A stretch of 64,000 bases of DNA. Source: JAMZMI01 sp964353015. GTDB taxonomy: Bacteria; Bacteroidota; Bacteroidia; Cytophagales; Cyclobacteriaceae. Both the position numbers and the translations under genes were made by a program. The stretch is from contig CAYGUA010000021.1 of assembly GCA_964353015.1 (NCBI GenBank), positions 27,437 through 91,436 of the forward strand. The letters run 5' to 3'. The notes below the pieces were generated by a model, which saw nothing but the letters and a program-made list of their open reading frames with translations, did not search any database and had not been told where the DNA came from. Of the stretch, positions 44,983 to 54,835 are shown one piece after another. Every line of letters starts with the position of its first letter. Within the stretch, counting starts at the first letter, position 1.

Positions 44983-47184
44983 TTGAAAGACATCCTCATC
45001 CTTACTCCGCCATTCACGCAGCTCAATACGCCTTATCCGGCCACAGCTTATCTGAAAGGTTTTTTGAATACAAAAGGAATTTCTTCCTTTCAGATGGATT
45101 TGGGAATTGAGGTGATATTGGAACTTTTCTCCAAAGAAAACCTCAATCATTTATTTGATTTGGCACAGCAAAATGGGCGGATCGCTTCGCCCAATGCACA
45201 GAGAATCTATGCGCTAAAGGAGGATTATATCCAGACGATTACTTCCGTTATCAGCTTTTTGCAAGGTCATAATCACACTTTTGCCAGACAGATTTGTTCA
45301 GACAATTTTCTCCCTAAGGCCTCTCGATTTAATCAGCTGGATGAACTGGATTGGGCATTCGGAACGATGGGCATGCAGGACAGGGCCAAGCATCTCGCCA
45401 CGCTTTATCTGGAAGATCTTTCAGACTTTATTGTGGAATGCATTGATGAACATTTTGGATTCAGCCGATACGCCGAGCGATTGGGGAGAAGTGCCAACAG
45501 CTTCGATCCGCTTTATTCACAGCTTCACAAAGAGCACTCCTTTATTGATGAGCTCAGTTTGAAAATACTGGATGAAAGAATCCAAAAAGTGCAGCCGAAA
45601 TTGGTTTGTATTTCTGTGCCTTTTCCCGGGAACTTGTATAGTGCCTTTCGTTGCGCACAGTATATCAGAAAGCATTATCCCACCATCAAAACCTCTATGG
45701 GTGGTGGATTTCCGAATACCGAGTTAAGGGAAGTTTCTGATCCGAGGGTTTTTGATTTTTTTGATTTTATCTCGTTGGATGATGGCGAGTTGCCGATCGA
45801 ATTGATTTGGTCAAATGTGGTACACGCCACACCAGATAATCCCAATCACAAAATGTTCAAGCGGACATTTCAGAAGATTGATGGCAAAGTCATTTATAAC
45901 AATCAATCACCGAAGCACGACTACAAACAAAATGAAGTCGGTACGCCGGATTATTCTGATCTGCTACTTGATCAATATATTTCGGTCATAGAAATAGCCA
46001 ATCCGATGCACAGTTTGTGGAGCGATGGTCGGTGGAACAAGCTCACTATGGCGCATGGTTGCTATTGGGGAAAATGTACGTTTTGTGACATCTCGCTTGA
46101 TTATATCAAGTTGTATGAGCCGATAGCTGCCAGGACACTCGTAGATAGGATGGAGGCGATGATTGAGCAAACGGGCGAACGTGGATTTCATTTTGTCGAT
46201 GAAGCTGCGCCACCAGCTTTGATGCGTGAAGTGGCTTTTGAGATTCTTAGGCGGAAGTTAACTGTGACTTGGTGGACCAATATTCGTTTCGAAAAAAGTT
46301 TTACCCGAGACCTTTGTCTCCTTTTGAAAGCTTCAGGATGTATAGCTGTTTCCGGAGGTTTGGAGGTTGCTTCTGATCGGTTGCTCGCTTTGATCGACAA
46401 AGGAGTAACGGTGGAGCAGGTAGCCCAAGTAACACATCACTTCACAGAAGCAGGAATCATGGTGCATTCCTATCTCATGTATGGATACCCCACACAAACC
46501 GTTCAGGAAACAGTTGACAGTTTGGAGATGGTACGTCAGATGTTTGAGCTGAATATCATCCAATCGGGATTTTGGCATCAATTTGCCTTAACCGCACACA
46601 GTCCTGTTGGACTCAACCCATCTGATTTTGGCATTGTTCCAGATATTAAGGAATACACGTTTGCGAATAATGATATCGAATTCAAAGACAAGACCGGCAT
46701 TGATCATAATCGATTCAGTTTTGGTTTGAAAAAATCGCTTTTCAACTTCATGCACGGTTTATGTTTTGAGTATCCATTGCAGGAATGGTTTGATTTTAAA
46801 ATTCCAAAAACAACAATCCCTAAAGATTATATTTCCTCATGTCTTGATCCTGTAAATGCATTTCTGACCAAAGATTCAGGAAAAGTAATTTGGCTTGGCG
46901 GAGCTCCAACAGTTTCATCTTTCGAAAAAAAGAAAAAGGGCAATAATTATAAGATGTTGCAACTACATTTTCATGACAAGCAAGAAAGCTTTGAAATTAG
47001 TTTAGATCAGGACAAAGGTGAGTGGTTGCTTGATCTGTTCCAACAATTGAAAATCAGTGAAAAAGCGCCATTAACATTCACTCAGCTCAAAGCAGATTTC
47101 GAAAAACAACATTCAGAATTTGAATTGTTTTGGTACTCAAAACCCATCGGAGCGTTAAGAGGGCATGGGTTGTTGGTTATTTGA
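44983..47184 (+). CDS. B12-binding-type radical SAM protein
   Basis: A 733-residue protein starting at TTG (the frame is closed by a stop at 44968 and no ATG fits). The N-terminal part (about 1-300) begins KDILILTPPFTQLN and includes SMGGGFPN, a degenerate cobalamin-binding-like fold. The radical SAM core (about 345-560) has cysteines 360, 365 and 368, spacing CX4CX2C in CYWGKCTFC instead of the usual CX3CX2C. ETGERGFHFVDEAAP and GGLEVASDRLL-type segments support the TIM-barrel fold. The last 150 residues have no clear homology. Substrate and product are unknown; the SDR-like partner upstream may act on the same compound. Confidence 0.85.
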   Translation: MKDILILTPPFTQLNTPYPATAYLKGFLNTKGISSFQMDLGIEVILELFSKENLNHLFDLAQQNGRIASPNAQRIYALKEDYIQTITSVISFLQGHNHTFARQICSDNFLPKASRFNQLDELDWAFGTMGMQDRAKHLATLYLEDLSDFIVECIDEHFGFSRYAERLGRSANSFDPLYSQLHKEHSFIDELSLKILDERIQKVQPKLVCISVPFPGNLYSAFRCAQYIRKHYPTIKTSMGGGFPNTELREVSDPRVFDFFDFISLDDGELPIELIWSNVVHATPDNPNHKMFKRTFQKIDGKVIYNNQSPKHDYKQNEVGTPDYSDLLLDQYISVIEIANPMHSLWSDGRWNKLTMAHGCYWGKCTFCDISLDYIKLYEPIAARTLVDRMEAMIEQTGERGFHFVDEAAPPALMREVAFEILRRKLTVTWWTNIRFEKSFTRDLCLLLKASGCIAVSGGLEVASDRLLALIDKGVTVEQVAQVTHHFTEAGIMVHSYLMYGYPTQTVQETVDSLEMVRQMFELNIIQSGFWHQFALTAHSPVGLNPSDFGIVPDIKEYTFANNDIEFKDKTGIDHNRFSFGLKKSLFNFMHGLCFEYPLQEWFDFKIPKTTIPKDYISSCLDPVNAFLTKDSGKVIWLGGAPTVSSFEKKKKGNNYKMLQLHFHDKQESFEISLDQDKGEWLLDLFQQLKISEKAPLTFTQLKADFEKQHSEFELFWYSKPIGALRGHGLLVI

Positions 47185-47349
47185 TTATTTCCGTCTTTCC
47201 GTCCAAGGTAGTAATTGCATTAGTCTTAAATACGCTATAATCTGTATGCACTTTTAAAAAATCAAATTCATTTAAATATATGTGCTACAATTGCGTCAGA
47301 TAAAAATCATTCTAAATACTTGTACTTTTTTTAAAAAAGGCCATTCAAT

Positions 47350-47357
47350 TATATTTG
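47350..47357 (+). promoter_or_regulatory. Possible -7 element for the 47-53 kb surface gene set
   Basis: TATATTTG fits TAnnTTTG and lies 30 bases before the ATG at 47388. The best TTG upstream is 27 bases away, farther than usual. Confidence 0.38.
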
Positions 47358-47387
47358 TCGAATACCTGATTAAAGATTCAAATTTTA

Positions 47388-48635
47388 ATGGTTGATAAAA
47401 TTATCACCCTCTCTGTTTTCATACTTTTCTCCTTGTCATCCTATTCCCAAATTGACTTCAGAGCAGGCTATATTGTTAAAAATAACAATGATACCATTTA
47501 TGGATTAATAGATTATAAGGGGAACATTTCAAATGCGGCTAGATGCATTTTTAAAAAAGATGATTCTTCATCACCGACCTCCTTAGCACCACTGCAGATT
47601 AAAGCTTACAGATTCGAAGACAGTAAATGTTATGTTTCAAAATATGTGGAATTTGATGGGAAAGAAGAATATAAATTCCTTGAATACCTCGTAAATGGAG
47701 TTGTGGATGTATTTTATTTTCGGGATGCTTTGGGAGAGCATTATTTTGTTGAAGATGACGATGGTCGGCTCATGTACTTGAATAATGAGACAAAGGAAAT
47801 AACCGTAAATGATACAAAATACATCAAGGAATCAAATGAATATAAAGGTTTATTGAGATACACATTCAAGGAAAGTCCAACAATTTCCAGACAGTTGGAT
47901 AATTTTGAACTCAGCCATAAATCTCTTATAAATATTGCTGATTCCTATCATTCAGAAATTTGTTCTTCTGAGAAATGTGTTATTTATGAAAAGGTAATTC
48001 CAAATCTGAAATGGTCATTTGGAGGGTTGGTTGGTCTAAACGCTGTTTCAATGTCCTTTAATAATGCGTTGAGTCTCTCAAATAAATATTTGAAGTACAG
48101 TCCTTTAAGTACAGATTTTTTTATTGCTGTTGGTTTGTTTGTAAAAGTCAATATGCCAGGTTTAGATGAACGATTTTTTCTTCAGTTAGAGGGGACTTAC
48201 AATGAGAGAAGAATTGAAACAGATCATAAGGCATATAAATTGCAGGCTAATAATGAAAATAGGAGCAGTCTTAAATTCACAAGTAATTCGATCAATAACG
48301 CGATTATATTGAGATATGAATTTCCTAGAGGTAATTTAAGACCTGTATTTCAAGGCGGATTTTTCACGAACTATTTGTTCAATAGTCAGTACCAGGCCAC
48401 TATTATAGGATCAAATGGTTATCGAACTGAAATCAATAAATTTGGATATAAGGATTTGTATTATCCGTTTGGCCAATTCGAGATGGGTGTCACATTGGGT
48501 GTAGGTCTACTTTCAAAAATGATTCATGGTCGAGACGTTTTTGCCGATTTGAGGGTTCAGAGAGGAATGCGCCTGTCAAAAGGTATTAGTAGTGATGTGC
48601 TACTTCTTAATTTGGGAATACAACTGAATAAGTAG
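47388..48635 (+). CDS. Secreted barrel-like protein, 415 residues
   Basis: A signal peptide is present (residues 1-20, ending LSSYSQ). The following GYIVKNNNDTIYGLIDYKG is a block seen in a common family of Bacteroidota exported proteins. The C-terminal half (about 195-415) alternates aromatic and small residues, with glycines in turns, and is probably an outer membrane beta barrel like those of PorT-related proteins. I cannot assign a function. It precedes a lipoprotein gene by 116 bases on the same strand. Confidence 0.7.
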   Translation: MVDKIITLSVFILFSLSSYSQIDFRAGYIVKNNNDTIYGLIDYKGNISNAARCIFKKDDSSSPTSLAPLQIKAYRFEDSKCYVSKYVEFDGKEEYKFLEYLVNGVVDVFYFRDALGEHYFVEDDDGRLMYLNNETKEITVNDTKYIKESNEYKGLLRYTFKESPTISRQLDNFELSHKSLINIADSYHSEICSSEKCVIYEKVIPNLKWSFGGLVGLNAVSMSFNNALSLSNKYLKYSPLSTDFFIAVGLFVKVNMPGLDERFFLQLEGTYNERRIETDHKAYKLQANNENRSSLKFTSNSINNAIILRYEFPRGNLRPVFQGGFFTNYLFNSQYQATIIGSNGYRTEINKFGYKDLYYPFGQFEMGVTLGVGLLSKMIHGRDVFADLRVQRGMRLSKGISSDVLLLNLGIQLNK

Positions 48636-48751
48636 CAGAAAGGGTGTTTTCTCACATTGAATATTTAATCAAAACTGATCATGATTCTACTTTTATTACT
48701 AAGATTAAAATTAGAATTATTCATTTTCATCAATCTTTAGAGTACTAAAAT

Positions 48752-51211
48752 ATGAAAGGCTTTCTCTCTCTATTTTGTATGCTAGGCATCATGTTGATTA
48801 TGTTGTCATCATGTGTTGAAGAAGAGGTGCCTACCTTTCCAATCATTGTGTTCAATGAAGTAAAAGTGATTCCTACTGTTGGTGTAAAATTTGGAGGATC
48901 TATTAAAAATATTGCAAGGGATAAAATAGTAGATTTTGGAGTTCTATGGAGTCAAGGAAAATCTACTCCAACCGTTTCAAGCTCCTACATACTTTCATTA
49001 AATACAACATCGCAAAATGCGGCGGATTTTTCACAGGATGTATCCAGCTTTGCTGAAGACACAATCTATTCAGCAAGGATCTATTTGAAAACAAGTGAAA
49101 ATACCTATTATAGTACAGTCCAAGTTTTCACCACTGCTACTACTTCCACTCCAATTATTTACGATATAAAACCTGAATTTGCAAATTATGGTGATACTCT
49201 GAATGTATCCGGAGAAGGTTTTGGCATTGACGATATCAACACCACCGTAATTATTGAAAATAACATTGCAAGGATCATATCTACTTCTGATTCACTAGTC
49301 AGAGTAGAACTCCCATATTTCAATGATGAGCCGATTGCAATTTTAGGAAGAAAGGATTCTCTTGCCTTAACCGTATTAAAATTTAATAATCAATCTGAGA
49401 AGGAATATGTACATATACAACCTCCAGTAGTTTATTCAAATGAGGAAAGAGTTGTTTACTCTGGTTATGAATTTGAAATAAATGGAAGGGGATTTCATCC
49501 TTATCATACTAAGGTGTTTTTAGATGAAAAGAAAGTTGAGATCAAAGAAATGAGCTATGGCTTACTTAGAATAAGAGCTCCACTTTTGATGGATTTATCT
49601 ACAAAAGAACTTGTGATACAGGTAGGTAATAAATCCACTTCGGCCGGAAATTTGCAAATTTTAGCCCCCGTAATATCCAATGATTTTTCTGACCTGGAAA
49701 TACGCTATAATGACTCATATAAAATTATAGGCGAGAATTTGGATAATACCTACTTGGATTTTTATCTGGATGATATGATTCTTGATAAAAGTATTATTGA
49801 TAGTCAGGAAGTTGTAATCACTTTTCCTTCGGAGATCTGTCAAAATAATTACGATTTGAATGCAAGAATCTCTGTTGGGGAAATGAAGTTTTTTGTGAAT
49901 AAAAACACGGTTAAACCAGAGATGAAGAATTTTGTGATTTCCAAATATGATTTTGGCGCGGAAATCACCTTTGAATTAGTAAATACTCCATTTACGTATT
50001 TGCAGTTTTACATTGGAGGGGCTGAAGTTACCTATAGTTTAAGGCGTTTTTCTGAAACTTCAGCATCTTTTGTCTTACCTGATAATTTCACCACTGAAGA
50101 TGGTTGGATAGATATTGAAATGAAGACTTGCGGTTATGATGTCATCGCTGAGTCAGTTTTCCAATTTCCCAAACCCAATATTATTACCCCTGATAAAAAA
50201 TTTGAGCCATATCAATTTATTGAAGTTAGTGGTCAATTTATTCAGGGAGGAACTGTTGACGTCTATCTGAATGATCAATTTATATCCACGGCATCAAATT
50301 CTTACGTTCATAATGATCGTGTAGGATTTACAATGCCACAACAAACAGATGGAATTTATGACCTCTCTCTCAAGGTAAATGGCCAGTGGTCCAATGAGGT
50401 TCAGGTAGAGGTTGTAAATACATGGGAAAAACTGCGATCCCTTAACGATATTTTCCCAACAAGAGATAATTTCAATCGGATTTATGATGGTGGAATTCTG
50501 ACAATCCGGGATAATAAACTTTATTTCACTGACATATTTGTAGGGGGTACTGGAAAATTCTATTCGATGGATTTATCCTCACTGGTATTGACTGAATTAA
50601 GTAAACCGCCAACAGTAGATGGGTCATTTACATATGATGGTGATATCGGTTATTTATATTTCATGGATAAGTTGTATGAATATGATTTTCTCAATGACAC
50701 TTGGAAAACATTAAGCACCAATCCATATATAAATTCAACATGGCCCTTCCCGGTTGTAGTGAATAATAATACAGTCTTTGTTTTTGTAATTGGTGGTTAT
50801 TATTATACCTATGACCTCATATCTAACATTTGGACCCAACATTCAAATGGGCCTCAAGATGTATCATCCTCAACCAATTATCGTCTTGCAGAGGATGGAA
50901 ACAAGGTTCATATTCTTTATTTTGGTAGTGTGTATACATTTGATTTAGACCAATTAAACACAACAAATAGTGTGTATTTTGGTAAATCATGGATGGTTCC
51001 GGATGTGTATGGATATCGGGGTATCTTATACAACAATGAATTATTTATGGCAGGTGGAAATGGATCAATCAATGCTTATAAGTTGGATGGTTCGTCATGG
51101 AGGGTAATGAGAAGTCCAACATTTTCATATTTGCTGGCTGGTGAAGGTTCATATGCATATGTGATTGGAGAATCCGGGATTTGGAGATATAATTTTGAAT
51201 TAGCGGAATGA
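48752..51211 (+). CDS. IPT/TIG-domain surface lipoprotein with kelch-like C-terminus
   Basis: An 819-residue lipoprotein with lipobox MLSSC (Cys21). After about 100 residues resembling a fibronectin-like domain, several IPT/TIG immunoglobulin-like domains follow (about 130-560; for example PEFANYGDTLNVSGEGFG and VYSGYEFEINGRGFHP). Residues about 590-819 contain kelch-like repeats with Y/F-D/T-W patterns (MDKLYEYDFLNDTWKTL). The mixture suggests surface exposure and binding. The stop overlaps the next start (ATGA), so it forms an operon with the two genes downstream. Confidence 0.78.
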   Translation: MKGFLSLFCMLGIMLIMLSSCVEEEVPTFPIIVFNEVKVIPTVGVKFGGSIKNIARDKIVDFGVLWSQGKSTPTVSSSYILSLNTTSQNAADFSQDVSSFAEDTIYSARIYLKTSENTYYSTVQVFTTATTSTPIIYDIKPEFANYGDTLNVSGEGFGIDDINTTVIIENNIARIISTSDSLVRVELPYFNDEPIAILGRKDSLALTVLKFNNQSEKEYVHIQPPVVYSNEERVVYSGYEFEINGRGFHPYHTKVFLDEKKVEIKEMSYGLLRIRAPLLMDLSTKELVIQVGNKSTSAGNLQILAPVISNDFSDLEIRYNDSYKIIGENLDNTYLDFYLDDMILDKSIIDSQEVVITFPSEICQNNYDLNARISVGEMKFFVNKNTVKPEMKNFVISKYDFGAEITFELVNTPFTYLQFYIGGAEVTYSLRRFSETSASFVLPDNFTTEDGWIDIEMKTCGYDVIAESVFQFPKPNIITPDKKFEPYQFIEVSGQFIQGGTVDVYLNDQFISTASNSYVHNDRVGFTMPQQTDGIYDLSLKVNGQWSNEVQVEVVNTWEKLRSLNDIFPTRDNFNRIYDGGILTIRDNKLYFTDIFVGGTGKFYSMDLSSLVLTELSKPPTVDGSFTYDGDIGYLYFMDKLYEYDFLNDTWKTLSTNPYINSTWPFPVVVNNNTVFVFVIGGYYYTYDLISNIWTQHSNGPQDVSSSTNYRLAEDGNKVHILYFGSVYTFDLDQLNTTNSVYFGKSWMVPDVYGYRGILYNNELFMAGGNGSINAYKLDGSSWRVMRSPTFSYLLAGEGSYAYVIGESGIWRYNFELAE

Positions 51212-51873
51212 GAAATTTATTGGTAATAATTTTATTCATCTCTTTTTTCAATTTGGAGGCACAATTTATCCCACATAAACTGATTATTGGTTTTGGGACA
51301 AACGCTCAAATACCTGTATCTGCAAAAATTAAGCAAGGGGCCTTGACCACTTTTGGGAATTATGACTTGGGCATTGGGATCAATATGTTTTTAGAGTATC
51401 AATTAAATCCTATTTTAAGTGTGGGATTTGGTTATGATCAAAATGGTTTTATCAATATTAACGAGGATCAGATTATTCCTGTCAGCCAAAATCCTAAAAG
51501 TATGTTCAAACATTATTGCCTACGCGGGACATATAATTTTAGACCACCAAATACAAAAAAATGGAATTACGGCCTGGTTTATACGGTTGGACTAGTAAAT
51601 CATACTTTGACTATTGTTGATCCCTTAAAAGGCACAACTGAGATACCTATTTCAGCTGAAAAACTTAGCTATCAGGAGTCGGAATTCTCGTCATCCCTGG
51701 GTTTTGTAATGAATTATAGGGTGAGCTATGTTTTTGATTCATATGTTGCGGCAACATATAATTTCATGTCAGCAGAAAATTTATTATATCAGGATCATTC
51801 ATTTCAATCAATTGGTTTGAATGTTGGATTGAAAATGAAACTTCTACGTAATAAATTGATTCGATATGAATAA
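51208..51873 (+). CDS. Outer membrane beta-barrel-like protein, 221 residues
   Basis: A signal peptide at the N-terminus (about 1-18) and about eight amphipathic strands with aromatic ends, including the glycine-rich FGTNAQIPV and LSVGFGYDQNGF segments. The C-terminus ends in a basic tail (KMKLLRNKLIRYE). This is the size of the small 8-strand OmpW/PorT-like barrels. It overlaps the lipoprotein upstream by four bases and the propeller gene downstream by eight, so the three are cotranslated. Confidence 0.7.
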   Translation: MRNLLVIILFISFFNLEAQFIPHKLIIGFGTNAQIPVSAKIKQGALTTFGNYDLGIGINMFLEYQLNPILSVGFGYDQNGFININEDQIIPVSQNPKSMFKHYCLRGTYNFRPPNTKKWNYGLVYTVGLVNHTLTIVDPLKGTTEIPISAEKLSYQESEFSSSLGFVMNYRVSYVFDSYVAATYNFMSAENLLYQDHSFQSIGLNVGLKMKLLRNKLIRYE

Positions 51874-52786
51874 GGGCTTATTCATTTTGATTTTTACATG
51901 TAATACTGTCTTAGGTCAAGGACTTATAAAGTTTAATGCCGATGCATTTGTTACAGATTTTGATATTTCTCCTGAGGGAAATTCCATAGCACTAGTGTAT
52001 GAAAAAAGTGTAGAAATCAAAAATCTTAAAACTTATGAATCGCTTGCGAGTATAGCGGATGATAAATTTTCTGATTTGGCTAAAGTATTGTTTATCAATG
52101 ATAAAATTTCATTGATAATAGTGAGCAAAAAGGGGGAGATTTATTCTTTTGATCAACCTTCAAAAGAATTAAAAAAGATTTTTCAATCAGATGGATTCAT
52201 TACTGCCATATGTTCGAAACCTGAAACGAATCAGATCGCGTTTGGTACCAAATCCGGAGATTTGAAAGTTATTCATTCGGATGGAAGACTTGTTTTTGAA
52301 ACTAAATTCGAAACTATTATTTCAGATGTCGCCTTCAACAATGATGGCAGACTAATAGCAGCATGTGATCTAGATGGGAATGTGATCATAAAAGATCTGA
52401 CTCAGAATTTTCAAATAGTTGAAAAATTTGAGAAGGATGTTGTTGGCTTATCGTTTAATGAAAATGGACACATACTTCTGTATTATTCTGGAAAAGCTGT
52501 TTTCTATAAAATTATAAATCAGAACTTAATAGAATTTAATAGTCTGAAATTAGAAAAGAATCTCAGTGACTTTTATTTGATGGAAGATGATGTTATCGCC
52601 TGTGGAACATATTCTGGCATTTTGAGCGTGGTAACTCAGTTTGGAACCTATACTTATCGATCCGATTTTTCAATTAAAAAGATTATTGGCTTAATTAATA
52701 CGGGTAATATGATTAGACTCAAAGTGTTAGGATATAACGGTGAGGTGTATACCTTAAGTGCAACTTCGATGACGATGAATCGATAG
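51866..52786 (+). CDS. Secreted WD40-like propeller protein
   Basis: A 306-residue protein with a signal peptide (residues 1-17, ending VLGQ). It has about six WD40-like repeats, such as FVTDFDISPEGNSIALVYE, ISDVAFNNDGRLIAACDLDG and VVGLSFNENGHILLYY. The fold is a likely beta propeller for protein binding outside the cytoplasm. It is the last gene of the 47-53 kb group, overlapping the barrel gene by eight bases. Exact function unknown. Confidence 0.72.
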   Translation: MNKGLFILIFTCNTVLGQGLIKFNADAFVTDFDISPEGNSIALVYEKSVEIKNLKTYESLASIADDKFSDLAKVLFINDKISLIIVSKKGEIYSFDQPSKELKKIFQSDGFITAICSKPETNQIAFGTKSGDLKVIHSDGRLVFETKFETIISDVAFNNDGRLIAACDLDGNVIIKDLTQNFQIVEKFEKDVVGLSFNENGHILLYYSGKAVFYKIINQNLIEFNSLKLEKNLSDFYLMEDDVIACGTYSGILSVVTQFGTYTYRSDFSIKKIIGLINTGNMIRLKVLGYNGEVYTLSATSMTMNR

Positions 52787-52910
52787 TAATTTCATTTTTT
52801 CTGAATTTTGCGAATCGATCACTTTTTGAGTAACTAATACCCTGATTTACATTCAATCAAAATCAGAAGGATATCCATAATTGGCAACCAATTTTGAATA
52901 ATGGATTGTC

Positions 52911-53564
52911 TCAGCGAGATTTTTGATTTTTTTTCTCTTTTTCTATTTCCACCTGTTTAGCAAATCTAGTCATGGTTTCAAGCGGACCTTTTGTGATCGC
53001 CAAATTCACCAGCCAGATTGGGATATCTCCACCTGGATTTGAAAGTGCTATATAATCGATATACAATTGACCATTTTCTAATGGTGTGATGTGCCAGTTA
53101 GATTCAAACTCTGTGATATGTACGAATTCGTCATTGGTATAAGAACTATCTGAACTAACCGTAGAATGCGAATGGTATGCCCCTGTTCCGGGTTCTATCC
53201 AATGTGTGCTGTGGACCGCAAGATCACGATCCCAAAATGGGAAGGGGAAATCCATTGTGATGTAATAATGAAACTCTTTTTCACTGACGTATTTCAATAA
53301 AAAGGATTCATCACATTTATAGACCCATTCCTTGTACAGTTGTACATTGGCGAGAAGCCTTGTGATGTCTTTAACGGTCGATTCGACCGTGAGTGTGATC
53401 CTGATTTCTTTGATAGGAGAGAGATCATTGTGACGAGTATACACAGATATACCGTTATTTTCATTTACAAAATTCCAATCCTCTTCCGTGTGTTGTGAAT
53501 ACAAAACAGCGGATTTTAGACAAACGAAAAAGATGATAAGTGATCTGATAGATGCGGCTGACAT
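52911..53564 (-). CDS. START domain-like secreted protein
   Basis: A 217-residue protein. ATG at 53562-53564 is chosen over an in-frame TTG 60 bases upstream, because it is followed directly by a hydrophobic signal sequence ending VLYSQ. The remainder matches the START lipid-binding fold: EDWNFVNENNGISVYTR, LLANVQLYKEWVYKC, FPFPFWDRDLAVHS and a C-terminal helix GPLETMTRFAKQVE. Bacterial START proteins bind hydrophobic ligands. It is transcribed alone. Confidence 0.78.
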   Translation of the reverse strand: MSAASIRSLIIFFVCLKSAVLYSQHTEEDWNFVNENNGISVYTRHNDLSPIKEIRITLTVESTVKDITRLLANVQLYKEWVYKCDESFLLKYVSEKEFHYYITMDFPFPFWDRDLAVHSTHWIEPGTGAYHSHSTVSSDSSYTNDEFVHITEFESNWHITPLENGQLYIDYIALSNPGGDIPIWLVNLAITKGPLETMTRFAKQVEIEKEKKNQKSR

Positions 53565-53752
53565 AAATGGACAAACTCCAAATTTTGAAAAGTGTTGTAA
53601 TCTAAATCGAACATAGGAATTCAAGTGTAATTAGTTGAAGTTTACTGTGAAGACATGTTGAGAATTTGACGCTGCAATTCTTAATAAATACAGAACGATA
53701 GTAAATAGGACGTTTCTGGCAATTAAGGTTCAACCAGTTAATTTTGAATGGA

Positions 53753-53992
53753 ATGACAAAATCTATCTACATCCAAGCATTAGAAGAAGACAAAAATGGG
53801 AATTGGAAATCGGCTCATGAACTTGTTCAGGACCTGAATACCACGGAGGCTGCCTGGATTCATGCTTATTTACATCGCAAAGAAGGAGAAGATTGGAATG
53901 CAAGATATTGGTATAATCGTGCAGGAAAGCCAATTTATAAAGGAAGCCCAGAGGAGGAGTGGAATGTGCTATTCGAAAATTTAAGTCATTAA
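53753..53992 (+). CDS. Small conserved hypothetical protein, 79 residues
   Basis: ATG at 53753 is preferred to a TTG three codons earlier. The protein is acidic and rich in Trp and Tyr (six Trp in 79 residues), with YIQALEEDKNGNWKSAH and RYWYNRAGKPIYKG. The pattern suggests a small TPR-like helical hairpin. It lies on the same strand as the molybdenum cofactor genes, 101 bases upstream of the TauE-like transporter. I do not know its function. Confidence 0.65.
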   Translation: MTKSIYIQALEEDKNGNWKSAHELVQDLNTTEAAWIHAYLHRKEGEDWNARYWYNRAGKPIYKGSPEEEWNVLFENLSH

Positions 53993-54093
53993 TCAAGACG
54001 TTAACATCTCGAAGGAATTTTTAATCAAAAAGCCTAAATGCGCATAGAGATTCTTACTTGTACAGTTATTCATGTCGATTAGTAAATTCGCAT

Positions 54094-54819
54094 ATGGAAT
54101 ATGGTTTTTTACTCCTCTTATTTCTTATATCTGCTCTTTATGCCTCGGTGGGTCATGGTGGAGCAAGTGGATATTTGGCACTCATGGCCATATACCAGTT
54201 TGCACCTGAGGTAATGAAGCCATCGGCACTGGTATTGAATTTATTTGTTGCCGGCATTGCTTTTTTTCAGTTTTATCGGCGGGGACATTTCCGGTTCAGA
54301 CTTTTTATGCCTTTTGCTTTAGCCTCAATTCCCATGGCTTTTTTAGGTGGAACCATCCAGCTTGATCCCACCTGGTACAAGCGGATTCTTGGTGTCTTAT
54401 TGATTTTCGCAGTATTGCGATTGATAGGTGTTTTTGGTAATCAATCCGCTACAGATCGTGAGTTGAAATTGTGGCAAGGGTTGATAGTTGGCGGAACCAT
54501 CGGATTTTTTTCTGGCTTGATTGGCATTGGAGGAGGGATCATTTTGAGCCCGGTTATTTTGCTTTTGGGTTGGGGAAATGTCAAGCAAACTGCAGCCGTA
54601 TCAGCCTTATTCATCTGGATCAATTCATTGGCAGGATTGCTGGGTATGGTGAGCACAGGTCACTTTACAACATTCAACCTTTGGCCATATATAGTTGTAG
54701 CAATCGCTGGAGGATCCATTGGCGCTTATCTGGGAAGTTATAGGTGGAATTATCAGGTTTTGAGATATTGTTTGTCATTTGTGCTGGCTTTGGCCAGTAT
54801 TAAATTGATTTTTGTTTGA
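54094..54819 (+). CDS. TauE/SafE family membrane transporter
   Basis: A 241-residue integral membrane protein with about eight hydrophobic segments. The two family signatures are ASVGHGGASGYLA near the N-terminus and GLIGIGGGIILSPVI near residue 150. ATG at 54094 replaces an in-frame TTG that would add 12 hydrophilic residues. TauE/SafE proteins move sulfite-like anions and related sulfur compounds across the inner membrane. It lies 16 bases before moaD, so it is probably part of the cofactor operon. Molybdate or sulfite handling is possible but not shown. Confidence 0.85.
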   Translation: MEYGFLLLLFLISALYASVGHGGASGYLALMAIYQFAPEVMKPSALVLNLFVAGIAFFQFYRRGHFRFRLFMPFALASIPMAFLGGTIQLDPTWYKRILGVLLIFAVLRLIGVFGNQSATDRELKLWQGLIVGGTIGFFSGLIGIGGGIILSPVILLLGWGNVKQTAAVSALFIWINSLAGLLGMVSTGHFTTFNLWPYIVVAIAGGSIGAYLGSYRWNYQVLRYCLSFVLALASIKLIFV

Positions 54820-54835
54820 GTAAGGGAATTGCAAA

